DNA from: Deinandra increscens subsp. villosa
Taxonomy: Eukaryota > Streptophyta > Magnoliopsida > Asterales > Asteraceae
DNA: 64,000 nt
Assembly: GCA_039602395.1 (NCBI GenBank)
Contig: JBCNJP010000007.1
Span: 100,580,772 to 100,644,771 of the forward strand
Direction of reading: 5' to 3'
Position numbers and translations under genes: made by a program. This document shows positions 23,652-35,519 of this stretch, piece by piece. Positions within the stretch are counted from its first letter, which is position 1. Every line of letters begins with the position of its first letter. The notes below the pieces were generated by a model. That model saw only the letters and a program-made list of their open reading frames with translations. It made no database searches and was not told where the DNA came from.

Positions 23652-24022
23652 AAACACTAACTTGCGCCATTGCATCGGTTCATTTACAATGAACACCTCA
23701 AGTGTCAACACAAACCCACCTACATTCACACCTCAAAACCACAAAATACATACCAAAAAAAAAAACAAATCTTATACATATAGACAGACAGGGCATGTCT
23801 TTCCACCCAATGACCCAAATTACAAACATATTGTCACGTAGAGGCTTGCGCCAGTCAAAAGATAGAACTTAACTAGGTTTATTGACGTTCGATAATGTAC
23901 CGTTACGTGGTCTAGTCAAACTAGTCAAACCTGAAGTCGAAACCAAATCCATCCTGCAAATATGGTGACACACAAGTTAAAAGTTAAAACCAAAAAAAGA
24001 AGGAATTATTGTCACTTTGGAT

Positions 24023-25020
24023 TTAAGAAACTAAGAACGAAAAAGAGAAACCACCCGATAACTTCCTGAAGAAAGGTGCTGAAAATTGAGCAACTCTGGG
24101 GAGTGTAGGGTAAGTGAGAGTGCCAAGTATGAACCAGTTTAGACTCAAGAGGGCGATTGCATCAGAAGCCGGTTTGTTGTTGATGGTTGAGAAAAGTTGG
24201 ACAACGCTTTTTAATGACATGACTACTACTATAAAAATACCTATTACTAGTGGCATGCAAGGGTCTTCTGCTTCCTATATGACCATTCCAACTAATAATG
24301 ATAACATTGCACTAAAAAGACTTTGTGAAACCGCAACCTCTCTTCGTTGTCCGAAAATATTGTCCAAACACACACTTCTGTTTATGAACTGATGCACGAG
24401 GTCATTTTTCACAGCATCCATTTTACCTTTGTTTACATCATTGAAGGCATCTTTTTGCTGTAGAGTGTCAGTGACCTTATAGTCATCTGATTTCCATGGT
24501 AATATTCCAAATATTACATATTTGTTGTGCTTTTGGCCATGGCCATAGCCATAGCTTGCACCAACTTGACAATCAGTATCCCATTGTGATTTGCCATGAA
24601 CTTCGTTTAGGCGCCGGTTTTCATCTTTGAGATCTTGCAACTGAATGTAGAAATATTTCATTTCATCATATACTGAAGAGACAACCAAAACTTGAAATTT
24701 TCAATACCATACCTCGGTGGCCAAGAGTGTAATCTTATGAATTCCTTCGTCGTGTTCCTCTTCGAGTTCAACTAACATCATTTCCATCATTTCATGCTCT
24801 TCAATGGCATCCCTAATATCTTCTTGAAGTTCCATTCTATCCCATGTAAGAGAATCCAATCTATCTTGTTATTCAATAAGCCGTGCTTATAGCTGTACAT
24901 AGTGTTTTGCAACATCAATGTCACATAACATTGTTGATAAATGATAAACCTAAGTGTTATCAAAGATGTTAATCACCTGTTTCTCCCGGCGTAACGCAGC
25001 CAGAGCACGTGTGGATAGAG
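24023..25020 (-). pseudogene. Decayed multi-exon gene: coiled-coil plus C-terminal membrane segments
   Basis: Minus-strand exon-like blocks read STRALAALRREKQ at about 24977-25020, then MELQEDIRDAIEEHEMMEMM (coiled-coil, about 24700-24915), then QLQDLKDENRRLNEVHGKSQ and HQFINRSVCLDNIFGQRREV, and a hydrophobic end with ALLSLNWFILGTLTYPTLPR. Blocks are bounded by plausible introns, so this is not a processed copy. The frame is broken by TAA twice in the coiled-coil exon and by TAG at 24275-24277 within the membrane segment, after which coding character continues in the same frame to 24023. The protein resembles a conserved plant family of unknown function that I cannot name. Confidence 0.62.
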
Positions 25021-25414
25021 TTATTAAAGATAGAGTCCAAAGCACAAATCTCCAAAATAAGCTTATGTAAAAGCACAAAGAATATCAACCCAAGTGTTTA
25101 TAACTATAATATTTTGAAAAGTGAGAAAGGCTTTACTACCATGAATAACATTGTACCCACCAATTCAGGAACCATTATTGATCAAGTGACTATTTGCATG
25201 TTTACCATTTAGTTTATCATTTTCTTCGGAGTCAAAGTTTCCATATTATTTGGAGTCAAAGTTTGGTCCTTAAGGTTGAAGAATCTGAAGCCACGTAAGT
25301 AAAAACGTACACATATAACAAAATAAGCTCTAGAATAATATTATCTAGGACCGAATGAACGTAATAGGGATGTGAGAGAGAGAGAGGCGTCACCCAGTCA
25401 CGTCACATGAGGAG

Positions 25415-25965
25415 TAGGACTGGCAAATCGTGTCAGACACAGACACGACCTGTTAAGACACGACACGATTGGTCTCAAACACGAACACGACACGAAAACT
25501 TTTCGTGTCTAGTTTTCAAAACACGAACACGATCTGTATTTTAACGGGTCGACACGATAAAACTTGTTTAGACACGAAATTTTAACTAATCTACGGTCAA
25601 CACGATAAAACTTGTTTCACTCAACCTGTTTAGACACGAACACGACCTGTATTTTAACGGGATTAAGAATTGAGAGATGTATGAGTGTATATTACGACAG
25701 AAATGGAATGGAATTTTGAGAAACGTCACCTAATAATCTAATTCTAATATATCTTTAATATATTATTTAAAAAATATATATTATTAAAACATAAACGTGT
25801 CTTAACAGGTTAACAGGTTTCGACATGTTAAGACACGAAAATTAACAGGCCTTAACGGGTCGACTTGTTAACGACACAAAACCTGTTAAGCCCGAACACG
25901 AAACATATTAACATTGTCGTGTTTTGTGTCGTGTTTTCGTGTCCGTGTCAAAATTGCTAGCCCTA
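25415..25965. mobile_element. hAT-type non-autonomous foldback element
   Basis: A perfect 8-bp duplication ATGAGGAG at 25407-25414 and 25966-25973 brackets the element. The ends are TAGGACTGGCAAAT and, in reverse complement, TAGGGCTAGCAATT. An 8-bp TSD and a TAGGG-like start are hAT hallmarks. The interior is dominated by variants of ACACGACACGA and AACGGGTCGACACG on both strands, so much of the element can fold back. It has no coding capacity. Confidence 0.82.
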
Positions 25966-26122
25966 ATGAGGAGGGCGTTGCCGAACGTGGGCAACAACTT
26001 CGGGAAGGGGTGTATTTTTTTTCTTTTTCTTTTTATTTTATTTCGCCAACCAAGACGCTACACCTCACCATTTTCAATTAAAAATCGCATTCACACAAAC
26101 GTCATTACACGATGTCGACATG

Positions 26123-26724
26123 CAGGGGCGGAACTAGAAATTTTTTTGAGGAGATCTACAATGTTTTTTACGGAGTCACTATTTTTAGATATTTCAGTTA
26201 CATAGAAACATACATAAAGAAATTTTGTCCGGATCGGACTGGTCACATAAGATAAATTCGACACAAAAACAAAAAAAAAATTGTGACACGACACTACGGG
26301 TAAAGAAAAAAAAAACGATTAAAAAACTCTATCTTTTCTGTAAGCTTCAATATATTTAAACTCTATCTTTTCTATAGTCACGTTTTGGGGTTTAAATGTA
26401 ATCATGTAAGTTTTACAAAAAAAGGTGGACTAAAAAAAACTACAAGATATCTTTTCTAGGTTTAATAAAATGAAATCAAGTTTGGCTAAAAAATTGGTGT
26501 GGAAAATGGAATGCACAAGAATCAAACTAGGGCCTTTTTAATATCCAGCGAACCATATTGCCACTAGGCTAGTGGATGAATTTATTTTAATTTACCAAAC
26601 TATTTATTTATTAACTCCTCATCACAAAATACATTAATTTAAAAACCGTTCACATAATTTTCACTTTACGTATGAAGTTGAGGGGTGTCCCGGGACCCCT
26701 TGGGCCTATTACAGGTCCGCTTCT
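26123..26724. mobile_element. Non-autonomous DNA element with 9-10 bp target-site duplication
   Basis: GTCGACATG occurs at 26114-26122 and 26725-26733 (10 bp if the preceding T is included). The ends CAGGGGCGGAACT and, reversed, AGAAGCGGACCTG share a GCGGA core in inverted orientation. The AT-rich interior has no frame. The 9-10 bp duplication favours a Mutator-like origin, but the weak TIR leaves hAT-like alternatives open. Confidence 0.55.
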
Positions 26725-26799
26725 GTCGACATGGCCACACCCACTACAAATTTTTTTTACCCGCACTCAATAACTACTACACATCATGGACGAAGCTTT

Positions 26800-28495
26800 C
26801 ACTATTAGAAAAATGACCTTCCTTAACGCACGAACAATGACACACGATCCTATCTTGACGCACAAAAAAGAGTGTCATAAAAACCTGTCAAGAATGGAAA
26901 AAATCTAAGGATAAATGACGCGCATTTTTGCGCGTCATAAATTTATGTCATAATTTATAAAAAAACACGGAGGACACTTATTTTGCGCGTCAAGAAAATT
27001 TGTCACTTTTTATTTTTTCCCGCCCAGAATTTAGCCCTAATTTTTCGTATATCGGTCCTTCTCCCCCAAAATTGTTCTTTCTTCATCCCCGCTCTCTCTC
27101 AAAACACTGACCGCCTCCAACCCGTCTCCAACCTCGACGCCGGCCGCCTCTCCACCACCGGAGAGGGTGACGCGTCTCCAACCTCGACGCCGGCCGCCTC
27201 TCCACCATCGACGCCCCTGCAACGATTTCGTCCACTGTTCCTCCACCATCAACGCCCCTGCAAGGCTGCAACGATTTTGGTTCAACTGTTCAAAATTCTC
27301 ACCGGTTAACAGTAGATTTTGAGCCCTAATTCTCTCAAATAAGGTAATCTCATGTCCTTGTATATTGCCTCTTAGAAGGTACGCTAGCGACCCTCTTTTT
27401 TTTGCCCTGATTCACTGATTTTCGCCCTAATTCAGGGATTCTAAGTTTCATCTGTTTCCTGCTTGCTTCATACTTTGTTTACAATTGATGTTTGTTTTTC
27501 TAGTTATTGCACATCAATTGTATCTAACTTCACTTTACAATTGATGTTTGTTACTGCTGCAACATTTGATGCTTCATCTCTTCTTGTCCTGTTATCATTC
27601 CTTCAAAAGTTAGTTTTTATATATAAATCTCTAATTCAGTTTTATAATCATTTGTGAGACAATGCTATTTGTTACCTAAGGAGGAACTGTAATTATTGTT
27701 TTAAGATTCCTTAATATTAAATAGGGATCATCAGGGCAAACTGTTTAAATCTTTTGGACCTGATATTGTCAATCAGTAAATGCATATTGTCACTGGATGA
27801 AGAAAACGTCTTGATGTTTAGTGGTCATAGGTGTTGTCATCATCATAGTTTTCATGGGGTTCCTTGCATCATGTATTCATCACAATTAAACGAGGGTTAA
27901 TATTTAGTGGTCATAGGTGTTGTAATCAGTTCATCATAGTTTTGACGCATGGGTGATGGGTCGGTCTGATGGGTATATCATATATGTGTTCCTTTCTTCT
28001 CTTCATTACTGCCCATGGTATATTATAACCTGTTTTATTTATTTTGTTTTTTTTTTGGTTCGTTTGTTTGCAGTCTTTGCATCTTCTGTTCGACTCAGTA
28101 GAGGATATATGTATGTTTCCTTCTTATCGTCATGGTTTGTCGTACTTTAAACGCTTTTATTGCTGGCATTCTCTGATAGATATAAAAAAGCACGTGCTTA
28201 AGAAAAGTTACAAATATACATTAGATGGGTTTATATGAATCTAAATCTGGCAAGCCATTAACTTTTTAGTGAGAGTTTTATATGGCATTTTTATGACCCT
28301 TGGTTATGATTTTATTTTTTTATTTTTTATTAACGTAATGGTTATCTAGTGGTCTTGAAATCACAGCAAGTAACGAAAGTTGTGGACACGCGCCAAGAAG
28401 CTTCTTGACCTTGCCTTCCTTGACGCGCTTTTGCGCGTCATCTGGGTCCTTTCTTGACGCGCAAAAAACGTCAAGAAAGGCCTTTTTTAGTAGTG
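26800..28495. mobile_element. Non-autonomous CACTA (En/Spm) element
   Basis: The left end is CACTATTAGAAAAATGACC. The right end in reverse complement is CACTACTAAAAAAGGCC. The 3-bp duplication TTT lies at 26797-26799 and 28496-28498. Subterminal repeats of a TTGACGCGC type recur near both ends (26880-26990 and 28390-28480), as in CACTA elements. The 1696-bp interior lacks transposase. A C-rich block at about 27100-27300 with a 50-bp tandem duplication could be a captured leader or exon, but I cannot identify it. Confidence 0.85.
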
Positions 28496-28921
28496 TTTTA
28501 AGGGGCCGGGGGCCCGGCCCCTCCTATTTTTCGCTCAGAAATATAAATTTACACGTAACTCGTCCAAAAATTTTATACGTATTGAGTCGGTCCTCTATTT
28601 TTTCGCTTTTCATCCAGAAGTGTAAATTTTATATGTATTTACTCTTGGCCCCCTTATATAAATGTTCAAGCTCCGCCGTTCCTACACATAACCTAATTAA
28701 TTAACATAATAAACCAACTAGTTTTTTCTTCCATAGTTCTCATCAGGGCCGAATGACCCACATACCAATAGCTAATGTGATGTTGGCAATTATCAAACTC
28801 CTTATCTCCGACTACATCTATTGATCCTGCCCAAATTTTCAAATCCATATTTCAATGATGATCTTATAACCTTATATGACATAGAACCTCAATGTGTACA
28901 TACTCAATTCAGGCCTGGAGG

Positions 28922-29534
28922 ATCTACCAACCCAACTAATACATCACACTAACTAGCACAATAACTGGGTGAGTTTCTGATCTTTATGAAACTACAGTAG
29001 AAACTCAGTTTTTTTCAATAAAAAATTCTCACCCAATTTATGGAGGCAAAATTTCATCCCACATAAGTACAAAAATTTAAAGTAAAAACAAGAAGAAAGC
29101 CCACTTTATTCTTTTCTTGCAAGTAGGACGACCAAACCAGATAGTAGTTTTCAGTCAGACAAATCACCGAACAGTTTATATGCATAAAAGGAGAGCGATC
29201 CTAAAGGTAAAAAGCAAGTCTTTAGTACAGAGTTATCTATCAACCCAACTAATACAACACAATTACTGGGTGATTTTCTGATTTTTATGAAATTACAATA
29301 AAGACTTGGTTCTTTTTTCTATAAAAGAAACTCCCCCAATTTGTGGAGGCAAAATTTCATCTCACATAAGTACAAAATTTGAAACTAAAAAGAAGAAGAA
29401 AGCCCACTTTTTTCTTTTCTTGCAAGTAGGACAACCAAACCAGATAGTAGTTTTTAGTCAGCAAATTATCGAACATGTTATATGCATACAAGGAAAGTGA
29501 TCATAAAGGTAAAAAGCAAGTCTTTAGTACAGAG
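28922..29534. repeat. Two-copy direct tandem repeat, about 310 bp unit
   Basis: 28922-29234 and 29235-29534 align along their whole length. Shared blocks include CAACCCAACTAATACA, TTTATGAAA, GGAGGCAAAATTTCATC and AAAGCAAGTCTTTAGTACAG. Differences are scattered substitutions and small indels, so the duplication is not recent. Confidence 0.85.
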
Positions 29535-30044
29535 GGAAGTACCTGGTTACGTGGTGGCGGAGTGTAATTGAGGAAGCGAAGATGGGTGGCGGACTTTTGT
29601 TGGAAGTGAAGAGGGGGAATGGCGATGTGTGTGTAGGGGCGGACAGGTGGATTCAGGAACGAGCCACACGTTAGCGGTGACAGACGGGAGATGCTGAACC
29701 GCTGAACACGTGTGTGTAAGAATAACGTCTTATCTAAATGTAGGAGAGAAACGAATAAATAAAGATAAAGATAGCTGGTATATTTGACTCTAAAAAATAC
29801 TCGTATTATGGGATGAGCACGAATCATGTATTTTTAGAGGGATAAAAAAGGGACAAGTCATGTATTTATTAAAGGGATAAAAAATTCTTCGTACATACCC
29901 AGATCATCTCAATCTCCATTCTATTTTTGATGATTCAATTAATCTTTCGTGGACAAAACAGAGGATATCTCGATTGGAGAGAAAACGGGGAAATCCCGTA
30001 CTTTACTTGAGACTCGTGTCACCCCTAATTTAACCCTAAACATC
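29535..30044. other. Intergenic; possible minus-strand leader exon
   Basis: A C-rich stretch on the minus strand (about 29545-29700) ends at a GT after CACCACGTAACCAG and could be a 5' leader exon of a lost or decayed gene. Nothing downstream on that strand is recognisable. Otherwise AT-rich. Confidence 0.25.
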
Positions 30045-30345
30045 TTATTCCTTATTGGGTCTAATCTCGTGGTCATACATCCACCTCAACACCCTCATCT
30101 CAGCTACTTCCAACTTCATTGCTTGAGGTTCCTTGAATGGCCAACAGTCGAGGCTATATAACATAGCAGGTCGAACTGTCACCTTATAGAATTTACCTTT
30201 CAATCTCACAGGGAACCTCTTGTCACATAAATCCATGTAGTTGCTCTCCACTTGCACCAACCAGCTTGGACGCAATGAGCAACATCACAATTTATTTCCC
30301 TGTCACACTGAACGAATGATCCTAAGTACTTGAACCTCGTCACTT
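30045..30345 (-). mobile_element. RTE-type LINE remnant (reverse transcriptase C-terminus)
   Basis: The minus-strand frame includes FKYLGSFVQCDREINCD, then FPVRLKGKFYKVTVRPAMLY and VAEMRVLRWMYDHE. These match the thumb/C-terminal part of plant RTE-clade LINE reverse transcriptases, where a KFYRTVVRPAMLYG-like motif is conserved. Only this fragment remains, with a frame change between the first two pieces. Confidence 0.8.
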
Positions 30346-31229
30346 TCCGCTACCCCTGAACTTTTACCACAATGTGGGATTTTTTTTTCTTTTTACGTTT
30401 TCGGTATTTCGCTACCCCTGAAAATATTACGCTACCCATCGAACATTTTTATGGTTTTTATTAAAATCCCAACATGAAAATATGATCAAAAGCCCGTTAA
30501 TTAATTAAAATCGAACAACTAACAAGTTTGTGTAATTTAGAAATACAAGTGGTAAGTTTAGTGGGTGAAGTGAACAAATGGAGTGGATAATAAGACTCCA
30601 TCAAACTTTGAAAACTGACACACCCGCCCCTTGGACCCCGCTTCTCTCGGGGGCGCTACCATCGAACCCCTGTTAGTCCTGATGACCTGTCATTGGGGTC
30701 ATGCAAAAACCTAACTTTACCTATAGACAGGGTAAGTCGGGTATCGTATCAACGAGGAGCATGTGGTTAGTGTTATTTATTTTGTTTGATTATTTAACTG
30801 AATTAAACTAAACTAAAAACTAAGAAGTGTAAAAATTGATTTTTGATTTTTAGATAAAAAAATATAAACAAAAACAACTATGAATAGAAATATGATCACA
30901 CCTAGGGTTCAGGTAGTCAAGATCTCAGTTAATCCTAACTGTTTATCTAAGACGTCCTTAAGGGGACGGCGCGAAGGATTAGCCTGTGATCACCCGAGTT
31001 CTAACTTAAGTGGTTATAACGTGCGATTTATCGGATTCATTCACAATTAAGGGTTGTGACGTGTAAATCTTTCACAAAGACTAAACCAGACTCGATTCAC
31101 CAACTAAACCGATCCTAGAGTTCATAAACAATCAAGAAACAACAAAGAAACCAAACAACCTTACACCTAGGTATGATCTTAGAACGTTTAGCCAATCATA
31201 AAAATAAATAAAATAGATATTGTCACGAC
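30346..31229. other. Intergenic, possibly old LTR-retroelement debris
   Basis: Composition and phrases such as CCTAGGGTTCAGGTAGTCAA resemble non-coding LTR-retrotransposon DNA, but I found no TG...CA borders or protein motif. CGCTACCCCTGAA occurs twice near 30350-30420. It ends where the LINE begins. Confidence 0.3.
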
Positions 31230-31277
31230 TTAGCAGGGAAGGAGACCTTTTTCTCTGAAACTGCTCCTGGTGCCTTT

Positions 31278-31811
31278 GTGTCAGATGCTCAAATAGAAAC
31301 TAGAGAGGTCAATGTTTCTTCGAATTTTTCTGAGGTCCCTTCCTCGGTTTTGGACTTATCTCCTCATGAGTTTGGTATTGGGCCTGTTGAGCCTGTTAGT
31401 GAAAATGGTTTTAATGTTTCTGACCCTGGGCCTGCTTTATCGGCCTTTCACTCAGCGGCTGAGTTCTGTGATTCCTGGGCTAACGAGGTGGCCTCTTCCC
31501 TTCCAATTTTTAAGAGGGCGAAAAAGAAAAACAAAAAGGACAAGGCAGAGCTTTTACGAGCATAGGGAAAGATCATGAGGGGTGGAGGGAAATCGATGTT
31601 CTTGGGGGCTCTTTCACGAGCTGTCACTCAATCATCTAGGGCCTCTACGTCTCTTAGCAAGGTAAACATCTCGGGTTTTTCATCACAGGATGTCGAGAAT
31701 GAAGTAAAAAGAACTAGGGTTGTGGGATACCTAATTGGGGCTTCACTGGTGGGTTTTGAAGAGGTTATAGCAGGGGCCGTTCTCGGAGAGAAAACCAATG
31801 TCTTAAAATGA
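31278..31811 (+). pseudogene. LINE ORF1 C-terminal remnant
   Basis: Two frames, 31278-31565 and 31575-31811, hold Ser/Pro-rich and basic KKKNKKDK segments like the tail of plant LINE ORF1 proteins. The conserved DUF4283 and zinc-knuckle parts are missing upstream. The second frame ends overlapping the ORF2 ATG (ATGA), the usual ORF1/ORF2 junction. Confidence 0.5.
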
Positions 31812-34800
31812 ATTGTTTGTCCTGGAACATACGTGGGGTGAAAAATGCGGATAAATGCAATCTAGTTAGGAGACTAAAGACGGCGTACAATATCGGATTC
31901 ATAGCGATCCAAGAAACTCAATCTTCTGTGCCTAATTCCATCAAGGTTAGTTCTCTTTGGAATAAATCGGGTTTCGATTTTGTGATCTCTGATGCGCTGG
32001 GTAGATCGGGGGGTCTCCTTTGTGTTTGGGACGGTTCTCTGTTTGTTTGTTTTAACACCATCTGTCCCGATAATTTCATTGTCGTCTCCGGTAACATCAT
32101 TGGCTCCAACACCCTTGTCAATTTTGTTAACATTTATGGTCCTCAATCCATCTCTGATAAGAGAGTGTTATGGGACTCTATCCTAGCTCTAAAAAGACAG
32201 TGCCAAGGCCTTTGGGTGCTCATGGGAGACTTTAATGTTGTAAGAGATAATACGGAAAGGTCTGGTTCTGCTTTTTGCCCGTATGCTGCTCGTGATTTTA
32301 ATAATTTCATTGTTCAAATGGGTTTATTTGATGTCAATATGATCAACAGAAGGTTCACATACCTATCACCTCTTAATAAGTCTCTCAGCAGGCTTGATCG
32401 ATTCCTGTTATGCAGAAACTCGTTAGCCTCCTGGCCCTTTCCCTCGGTTACTGCTATCGCCCAAGATTACTCGGATCATTCCCCCATCGTTCTTTCTCTT
32501 GACAAAGCGGATTTCGGGCCCATCCCGTTTCGGATTTATAACTCCTGGTTCGATACATTGGGCTTTGAAGATGTGGTTAAAGAGGGTCTTGTCACCCCTT
32601 GTGTTCAGGTTGTCCCCGATCTCAGATTGGCTGAACGTCTCAGGAATATTAAGGAGCACATAAAAAAATGGAAGAGAGCTAGAATGCCTGCAATTCTGGA
32701 AGAGTTAGATAAGGCTCGTAAAAACTATGAGGCTTTGGATTATAAATCTAATTATGGGTCCATGTCGGCGGTGGATTGGGAGACAAAAGTTAGTCTCGGA
32801 TGTAGAATAAAGGAGTTTGAACGTGCCCAACGAATGGACTTGTGCCAAAAAAAGGCGTATCAAATGGGCCATTGACGGTGACGAAAATTCAAAATTTTTC
32901 CACGGCATCATGAACAAAAATATGTCCTCCAATAGACTTCACGGTTTGATGATTGAGAGCTCTTGGTGATCTGAACCTCTTGCTATAAAAGAAGAGGTGT
33001 TTAACCATTTTCAAAATCGGTTCCAGGAGACCATTGGCAATCGTCCACGTTTGAGTGGTGCGGATTTCAAAAGCCTTCCACAGGACTCGGCAAACGAGCT
33101 CATTTTACCCTTCTCCTTGGATGAAATCCGGACGGTAATATGGGATTGTGGGTCGGACAAAAGCCACGGGCCAGATGGTTATAACTTTCGTTTCATCAAA
33201 AGATTTTAGGACTCCTTAAAAGATGAGTTCAAAGACGTTTTGGACCGCTTCGCCTCCACGGGTCATGTAAGTAATGGGTGTAACTCCTCTTTTATCGCCC
33301 TCATTGCCAAACGCAAAGGTTCTACCAAAATTGATGAATACCGCCCCATTAGCCTTGTCGGGGTGATCTACAAGGTGATTGCAAAAGTTCTAGCAAATAG
33401 ACTTTCTCTGGTCATTGGGGAGGTGATAGACATCTCTCAGTTTGGTTTCTTAAAGGGTCGTCTCATTATTGATGGTCCTCTTATCTTAGGAGAAATCATT
33501 GCGTGGCTTAAGGCATGCAAACGAAAGGCGGTTTTCTTTAACGTTGATTTTGAAAAGGCATACGACTCTATAAACTGGACCTTCCTCCTAGATATCATGT
33601 CTCATATGGGTTTCCCTCCAAGATGGTGTGATTGGATCTTTGGTTGCTTAAAGTTGGGTCGTTCCTCCGTTCTTGTTAATGTGTCTCCGACCCGTGAGTT
33701 TAACTTAACTCGTGGCTTACGTTAAGGAGATCATCTATCTCCTATGCTATTTGCCATCGTTATGGAAGGCTTGAACATAATCATGCACCGGGCTTGTAGA
33801 TCTGGGTGTTTCAAAGGTCTTAACCTCCCCCACGGCGGTCCCCTTGTCTCTCACATGTTTTATGCCGACGACGCAGTTTTCATCGGCGAAGCTTCGGCAT
33901 CCAATATGGATGATCTTGCTAGGCTCCTCCTCATCTTCTTCATTCTCTCAGGCTTGAAGGTAAATTTCCACAAGAGTTCTCTGTTCGGGGTAAACTTAAA
34001 ACGATCGGATCTTGACGAGATGGTCGGAAACCTTGGCTGCAAGGTGAGTATGTTCCCTACAACTTACCTCGGGATCCCTCTAGGTTCGAACATGAACCGC
34101 AATCGTAACTGGAACGTGGTCTTGGACAAAATTGGTAAGAGACTTTCTCTGTGGGAGCGGAAATCTCTTTCTTTTGGAGGTCGTTTAACCCTTCTCAAAT
34201 CTGTTCTTGGAGCCCTTCCGACATACTTCTTCTCCTTGTTTCGTGCTCCTATGTCGGTTATCAAATCAATCGAGAAGTTACGAAGAGCTTTTTGTTGGGG
34301 AGGTGGCGATGGTGTAAAGAAAATCATGTGGGTTAAATGGGAGAGAATGATGGCAGATAAGAAGTTAGGAGGCCTCGGCATTGGTTCTCTCCATGCACAA
34401 AACCTCGCCTTGCTTATCAAATGGATGTTCAGGTTCAAGAATGAACCTAATGCCCTGTGGGTTAACATCGTGAGGTCCATACATTTAAAAAAAAATTCCT
34501 ATGACCTTTTTCCATGTAAATAGAAGATCGCAGGCCCATGGTGCAATATTCTTAAAGTCCAAAAGGATATACTGAATCTTGGAATTGATTTAAACAGTTG
34601 GATTAAATGCATAGTGGGAAACGGTAAATCTGGTTCTTTTTGGGTTGATAACTGGACAAATACAGGTCCGTTACACAAGACCTTCCCGGAGCTGTTCAGC
34701 TTAGATCAGAACCCGCAATGCAAAATCGTTGATCGGTTTGTAAATGTTAACGGTAATTGGCTGACGGTGGGCGAGTGGAAGGACGAGATTGGTATCGACA

Positions 34801-35459
34801 ACCTCTCGGTCTGGGCTGATGTGTGCGGGGGTTGGTCAAATGCGGTCTCTTTCTCCAATCTGCATGATTCGTGGAAATGGGGTGAGGATGGGAAACGCGA
34901 GTTTGAAGTCAGCTTTGTTCGTCGAGAAATACAGGCACGTATACATAACGTTTCCCCCTTCCCTTTTGTGTGGCTTAACTGGGTTCCCATCAAAGTCGCT
35001 ACTTTCGTCTGGAGGGCTAGTCTAGACCGTATTCCATCAAAAATAAATCTGTGTCACCGGGGGATTCTGGTGGACTCTAGATGCATTCGATGCGGATGTC
35101 GCATTGAAGACACGGATCACATCCTTATAAATTGCGAGGTTGCTAAAAGAGTTTGGGTTGAAGTCCTAAAATGGTGTAAGCTGCCGTATGCCATTTTTTA
35201 CTCTGTTGGAAGCACTATCAAAATCTGCACGGATCTTAATCCAAACGAAAAGTGTTTTAAGGCGAGGTACGGGATCTTTCTTATCACTATGTGGTGCCTT
35301 TGGAAACAAAGGAATGAGAAGACTTTTTCGGAGGAAAGCCATGGCTTTGAGTCGATTGTTGGTGAGATCAAATCTCTTTTTTTTTTTTTTTTGTTTAAGC
35401 ATAGAGGCAAGCTAAATGATTTAAATAGGGTAAGTTGGTTCTCTTTCTCTTGTTTCTAA
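31808..35459 (+). pseudogene. LINE ORF2 (endonuclease - reverse transcriptase - zf-RVT), disrupted
   Basis: It starts MNCLSWNIRGVKN, the N-terminus of an APE-type endonuclease. IQETQ, GDFNVV and SDHSPIV mark its active-site blocks (to about 32495). Reverse transcriptase follows with YRPISLVGVIYKVIAKVLAN, NVDFEKAYDSINW and FYADDA (about 33856-33873), then SLWERKSLSFGGRLTLLKSV, and a zf-RVT with CIRCGCRIEDTDHILINC near 35085. Lesions are a frameshift in an A-run near 32850, TGA near 32968, TAG where KRFWD is expected (about 33207), TAA where LRQGD is expected (33723-33725) and TAG near 34521. Several fit C-to-T or G-to-A decay. Encoded product is not expected. Confidence 0.88.
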
Positions 35460-35519
35460 TTATGTTTTCTCTTCTAGTATCTTGCTAGCTTTTAATGAAA
35501 TGCTTGGCCGTTAAAAAAA

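Larger units (their letters stand above)
31230..35519 (+). mobile_element. L1-type LINE, degraded, 5'-truncated
   Basis: In order the element holds an ORF1 C-terminal remnant, an endonuclease, a reverse transcriptase, a zf-RVT zinc domain and a 3' end GGCCGTT followed by eight A at about 35512. The left border is approximate because no duplication could be matched. Coding parts are described in separate entries. Several stops and at least one frameshift make it inactive. Confidence 0.85.

Noticed and set aside
26983..27309. 108-aa Ser/Pro-rich frame as a gene
   Set aside because: It lies within the CACTA element, and its composition follows a C-rich tandem duplication.
29501..29827. 108-aa minus-strand frame as a coding exon
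   Set aside because: It crosses a likely GT donor and repeat sequence and has no recognised domain; retained only as a possible leader.
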